A DNA stretch of 64,000 bases from Osmia lignaria lignaria (Eukaryota; Arthropoda; Insecta; Hymenoptera; Megachilidae): contig NC_135045.1 in assembly GCF_051020975.1 (NCBI RefSeq), positions 8,744,501 to 8,808,500 of the forward strand. The letters are read 5' to 3'. The notes under the pieces are model-generated. The model worked only from the letters and a program-made list of their open reading frames with translations, searched no databases and was not told the DNA's origin. The first letter of the stretch is position 1, and every line of letters starts with the position of its first letter. Shown one piece after another: positions 60,350 to 64,000 of the stretch. The position numbers were made by a program, and so were the translations under genes.

Positions 60350-61084
60350 CGAGACCATGCCACGGAATACTGGACGCCGACTTTTCGCCAGGGTATTCCC
60401 TTGGAACGTCTAAAAGCCAACACGTTCTTGTTATTCCACTTTTCTTTCGTCTAGGGGAGACGCTGAAAGCTTCCCGCTATCGTTCCAAGCGTTGACGAGC
60501 GGACACGGAGAGTATTCGGTTGTAAAAAAGAGAAAAAGAATATGTTAAAAATAATGCAAACGCACACGCGAAGAACAAAGTCCTCGCGTAACTATCGCGA
60601 CCAACTTGCGACACGTTACACGCGCACCACGAATATCGGAATCGCGATGAAATTGATCAAAGGAATGACTTCGATAAACGAGGCTAATCGAGAAATCGGG
60701 TTCACGATCTAGCCACCTGTCGCGGCCGGTGTCGGATCTCAATCCGGTCACCCTGTAGACCGTGGCTCCGGGATAAGGTACTGTAACAGAACACCTAAGT
60801 AAGAGGTTGCTCGTGTACACGCGGGGTGTATAGTTGTGATGCTCGCGCGTCCCTTTCTATGCAGTCGAGAGCTATATTAGCGTGTGTTGTTTGTACGACG
60901 ATGAGCGTAAAGACGAGAGACAAAGTGAGAGAGATAGAGACAGTTTGCAACTCTTGTAGGAGAGAAACCGAGAAAATGAATGAGAAGCGGAGGAAACGAG
61001 AAGGCAGATGAAAAGCACGAGGGAGAACGGTCGTCGAAATGGAGAGCAGAAAGGATGAGAATATAGAGGGTGGTAGGATGAATA

Positions 61085-61110
61085 AGAGAGAGAGAGAGAG
61101 AGAGAGAAAG
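61085..61110. repeat. (GA)n microsatellite
   Basis: About 12 GA units within a broader purine-rich region from about 60910. Confidence 0.85.
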
Positions 61111-62455
61111 CGCAGGCGCACGTGAGTATGTTACGGGGATGGCCAGAGGGCAGCTAACGTTTATAATATTAACGCTAATGGACTACCTTATACCTTATAT
61201 ACCGTCTCGAACCCCTCTTCACCGGGCTACCCCTCCTCTGCGTCTCCAGACACCCTTCTCAGCCTTCGCCAAAGTACGGGATAATATTCATGGATGTATT
61301 CAAGCTAATGCTCCAAGGCATCCCGTAGAAAAGCAGTAGGAGGAGAAGCAACGAGTTCGTGTCGGACAGAGAAAGGGAATGGGTCCGAATAAGTCTGAAA
61401 GTAACGCGTATGGACTGGCAATATATGCCTGTCTTAAATTGCCTCCTAAATCGGTACAGACATCTCCACTCTCAAAATATTTCTTCCCGATATGCATCCG
61501 GAGAATTCGATTCGATCGTTAAAATGAAATTTCTATTTTCATTTAGGACGTTCAATTAATTATTCAACTGGGGAGAGAACAAAGTAACGAGTACAGATAG
61601 AATCAATTATAAGTGTTTCTTATCAATTTCGTAAAAAAGGAATTTAATCAAAAGACTTTCACAATCCATTTTTTGCACACCTTTTTTCTCCCTGCTCTCG
61701 TTTAAACGTTTTTTCTTGTTTTATATAATTGAAGATTGACGCGACACGCGTCCCCTTCACCCTTCGTTCCATGGCGTTCCGTTGGAACGAGTTCGATAAA
61801 TCTCGCGTCTCGCCCCTATTAACGTGGTAATTCGTAAATGGCGGGTCTGAAACGCAAGAAATAATAATAATAAAACGCGGTACACCCCATGGGCGCCAGG
61901 AGATCCGCTTCTCATCAATATACGACGGAGTAATATTCATAATGTAATGGAAGCGGCGTAATGTAAGCTAATGCATCCTGCAATTTCTTGAAAGCATTCG
62001 AATAATTCACTGGCCCAGCCAGTGTATTCCTAATATACTTACAAATTTCTGCCAAGTATCGAACGGAAATAATCGACGACGTACGCCTTTATGAGATTGA
62101 AAACGCGTCCGAGAAACTACCCCCAACCCCACTTCCACGTCTTATTTCAAAACGAGATTTTTCCTTCGCCAAAAACACGACCAGGTCACGGTTTATGTAA
62201 TTTTTATTTTACCTTATAACTTGCCTAATAAGTAAGTCAAGGGAGGCTCGTTTCTATCGCGTACGTGTCACAGTCGCAATTAGAATACTCGCGACATTAA
62301 TATCGCGAAGGTGATTTATCGCTTGTCAAGCCAATGGATAAGAGTTATTAGATAACATATTCCATACAAATATTAACGCAAGTAACGACTCCGTTATCGA
62401 CGTTTCTCGAAACCCGTCGACGAATCGAAGCGAGCCGAGGACGTTTCCTCTGAAG

Positions 62456-62493
62456 GATTCATTAAAAATAATGGATATTCATTAAAAATAATG
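62456..62493. repeat. Two-copy tandem duplication with ATTCATTAAAAATAATG core
   Basis: The 17-base core ATTCATTAAAAATAATG is repeated exactly after a GAT spacer, giving a 20-base period. It is AT-rich with paired ATTA/TAAT cores. Confidence 0.8.
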
Positions 62494-64000
62494 AAACTCC
62501 GAACGTGAAATACCGGCTCCGATTATTTGTTCGAATTGAACTTAATGCGATTAAAGGGTTTTCGTTATTTTCCTTCTCTATTCTTTTTCATCCCTTTTCG
62601 TCGAGACACACCGACAGATTCTTGGCGAATCGAACGAGCAGCCTATCTTAAAGGGCACGTGCACCAATTGAAAATTATATTTCTAACAAGGTCGACGAGC
62701 CGAGCTAAACGAAGCAATTCATTTGCACCGGTCGTAAGTTCGATTCGTTAAATCTGTATTCGAGAGCGAAATTTCGTTTTAATTATCGAAATGAACAGGG
62801 AGCTTGGCTTCGAGCTAGTACTCGGGCTCAAAGGAAAAATATCACCGGATAATTGGAACTTTAAGAACCGATTTTCTCTCTTGACGCTGCGAATTTTCGC
62901 TGCAACGCGAATCATAGTAAATGAAATTCCTATTTTTGACATTTTTAATTTTACCTAATAACTTATTATAAATCGTATTCGTAGTCACTGCACTACACAC
63001 TGAACAGGAATTGGTGTATATCTGTTATTTTGAAAATATTTTAATTTGAACTAAACGTCAATTGCAAGTAGCAAAATTTGTTGAATCCAATTTCCTCGTT
63101 CCATGGACACGCGTTTCCGATAATCGATTGAAATTGTTTCTCTGGAAAATAAAGTTCTCCACCGGCAAAGAATTTATTCCGTCGCCCCGATTAATTTCAT
63201 TAAGAGAAATCGTCCCGGTTCCGCATATACACCGCGTTTTTTTCCGCTTCGTTCTGGTTCTATTTTTCATTTGAGCTTATTAAATCCGCCAAGGAATTTC
63301 ATTTATCACTCGTTCCTTCGCGAAACATTCAATTGGCTTAATGTCAGCGAAACATATATTGAAAATACCTCGAGAAAACTATTTCGTTCGCGATTCTGTA
63401 TACGACCAGCATACAAACGTTATACGCTACCTTTTGTTCAGGTAATGAAAATTTATGAAGACTTCAGTTATTTTCTAATTACATTTAGAACGTTATCGAC
63501 GCTTCGATGTATCGAATCCGGTAACGGACCGTGTTATTTTTCATTGGAAAATGTTTTTTTATTGAACGAACCGGTCTCGACCGCAACGGCCTCATTAAAC
63601 GCGCGTTTAATATCGTTGTTCGATTATGCGCGCATTATAAAAGCCGCCAGACATGCACGATTAAGCAATTCTAGGAGGAAAAATAAAAAAATTAAAAAAA
63701 AAGAGGTGCTGGATTACGCACCCCTACGGAAAATTCGGAAACTCTGTCCGAAAGTGTAGTTCCTATGCTTTGCAAACAAACACGTGGGCAACCACTGATT
63801 GTTTTTTTTTTGTTTAACGAATCACAACCATGCGTGAGAATTAAAAAAAAAAAATGATTGTAGACTTTACGGTGGGCAGTCGAGTTTTTAAAGTGCAAAT
63901 CATGTACAGAAATGAAAACAGATTCGTGAAATCCGAAATAAGAGGTAAAACAGATGTGTAGAAGAAATTTAATTAAAGCGAAAAAGGTCACGTCCAAATC

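Larger units (their letters stand above)
55065..64000. other. Non-coding stretch, no supported gene
   Basis: It contains a hAT-like terminus (55673), GAA and GA microsatellites (58074, 61085), a long-loop stem (60260) and an AT-rich tandem duplication (62456). A possible internal minus-strand exon at 56613-56737 is weak and listed only as a finding. The 162-codon plus-strand frame ending at 63759 starts at TTG, lies in AT-rich sequence and ends in a Lys-rich run from A-tracts, so it is not annotated. Confidence 0.5.

Noticed and set aside
63271..63759. 162-codon plus-strand frame near the right end
   Set aside because: TTG start, AT-rich sequence, Lys run from A-tracts, no domain; the first ATG is about halfway along.
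1..64000. CRISPR arrays, prokaryotic operons, rRNA genes or viral insertions
   Set aside because: No regularly spaced repeats, no prokaryotic gene packing, no rRNA-like sequence and no viral protein motifs were seen.

Overview
The window is animal nuclear DNA, almost all of it non-coding. Spliced exons with consensus GT/AG borders, long introns, abundant microsatellites and short TA-flanked inverted-repeat transposons fit an insect. The high density of CpG dinucleotides outside genes and the CAGGGTG-type terminal repeats lean towards an aculeate hymenopteran (bee, wasp or ant). That placement is an inference; no sequence here names a species.

Only one gene can be identified with confidence. 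It lies on the minus strand in the left fifth of the window and encodes an LMO4-type LIM-domain-only transcriptional adaptor. Exon 2 (8783-8991) carries a complete first LIM zinc-binding domain and ends in a GTAAGT donor just after the domain. Two different upstream exons, a His/Gly/Pro-rich one (13065-13433) and a short 26-codon one (11435-11512), both end in phase 0 at GTAAGA donors, so either joins exon 2 in frame. The gene therefore probably makes two proteins that differ only at the N-terminus. The short exon lies behind what looks like its own promoter, with an initiator, a partial DPE and a perfect RFX X-box palindrome upstream. The long exon is preceded by a spliced 5' UTR whose acceptor is at 13602/13603, so that transcript starts further right. 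The second LIM domain is not in the window, so the intron after exon 2 is longer than 8.78 kb and runs off the left edge.

Layout: 1-8782 is the partial intron after exon 2, with a 315-bp mariner-like MITE lying between a purine-rich and a pyrimidine-rich tract. 8783-13602 holds the three recognised exons. 13603-64000 is a roughly 50-kb stretch with no gene I can support. It holds microsatellites, a 201-bp mariner-like MITE (29496-29696), a 189-bp Tc1-like MITE (54876-55064), a hAT-terminus-like remnant (about 55673), a 10-bp minisatellite, perfect hairpins, and several segments rich in TAATTA/TTTATG motifs that look like enhancers. Part of it is likely to be 5' intron of the LIM gene. Open reading frames in this stretch are low-complexity, lack an ATG, or look like chance, with a few weak exon candidates described in the findings.
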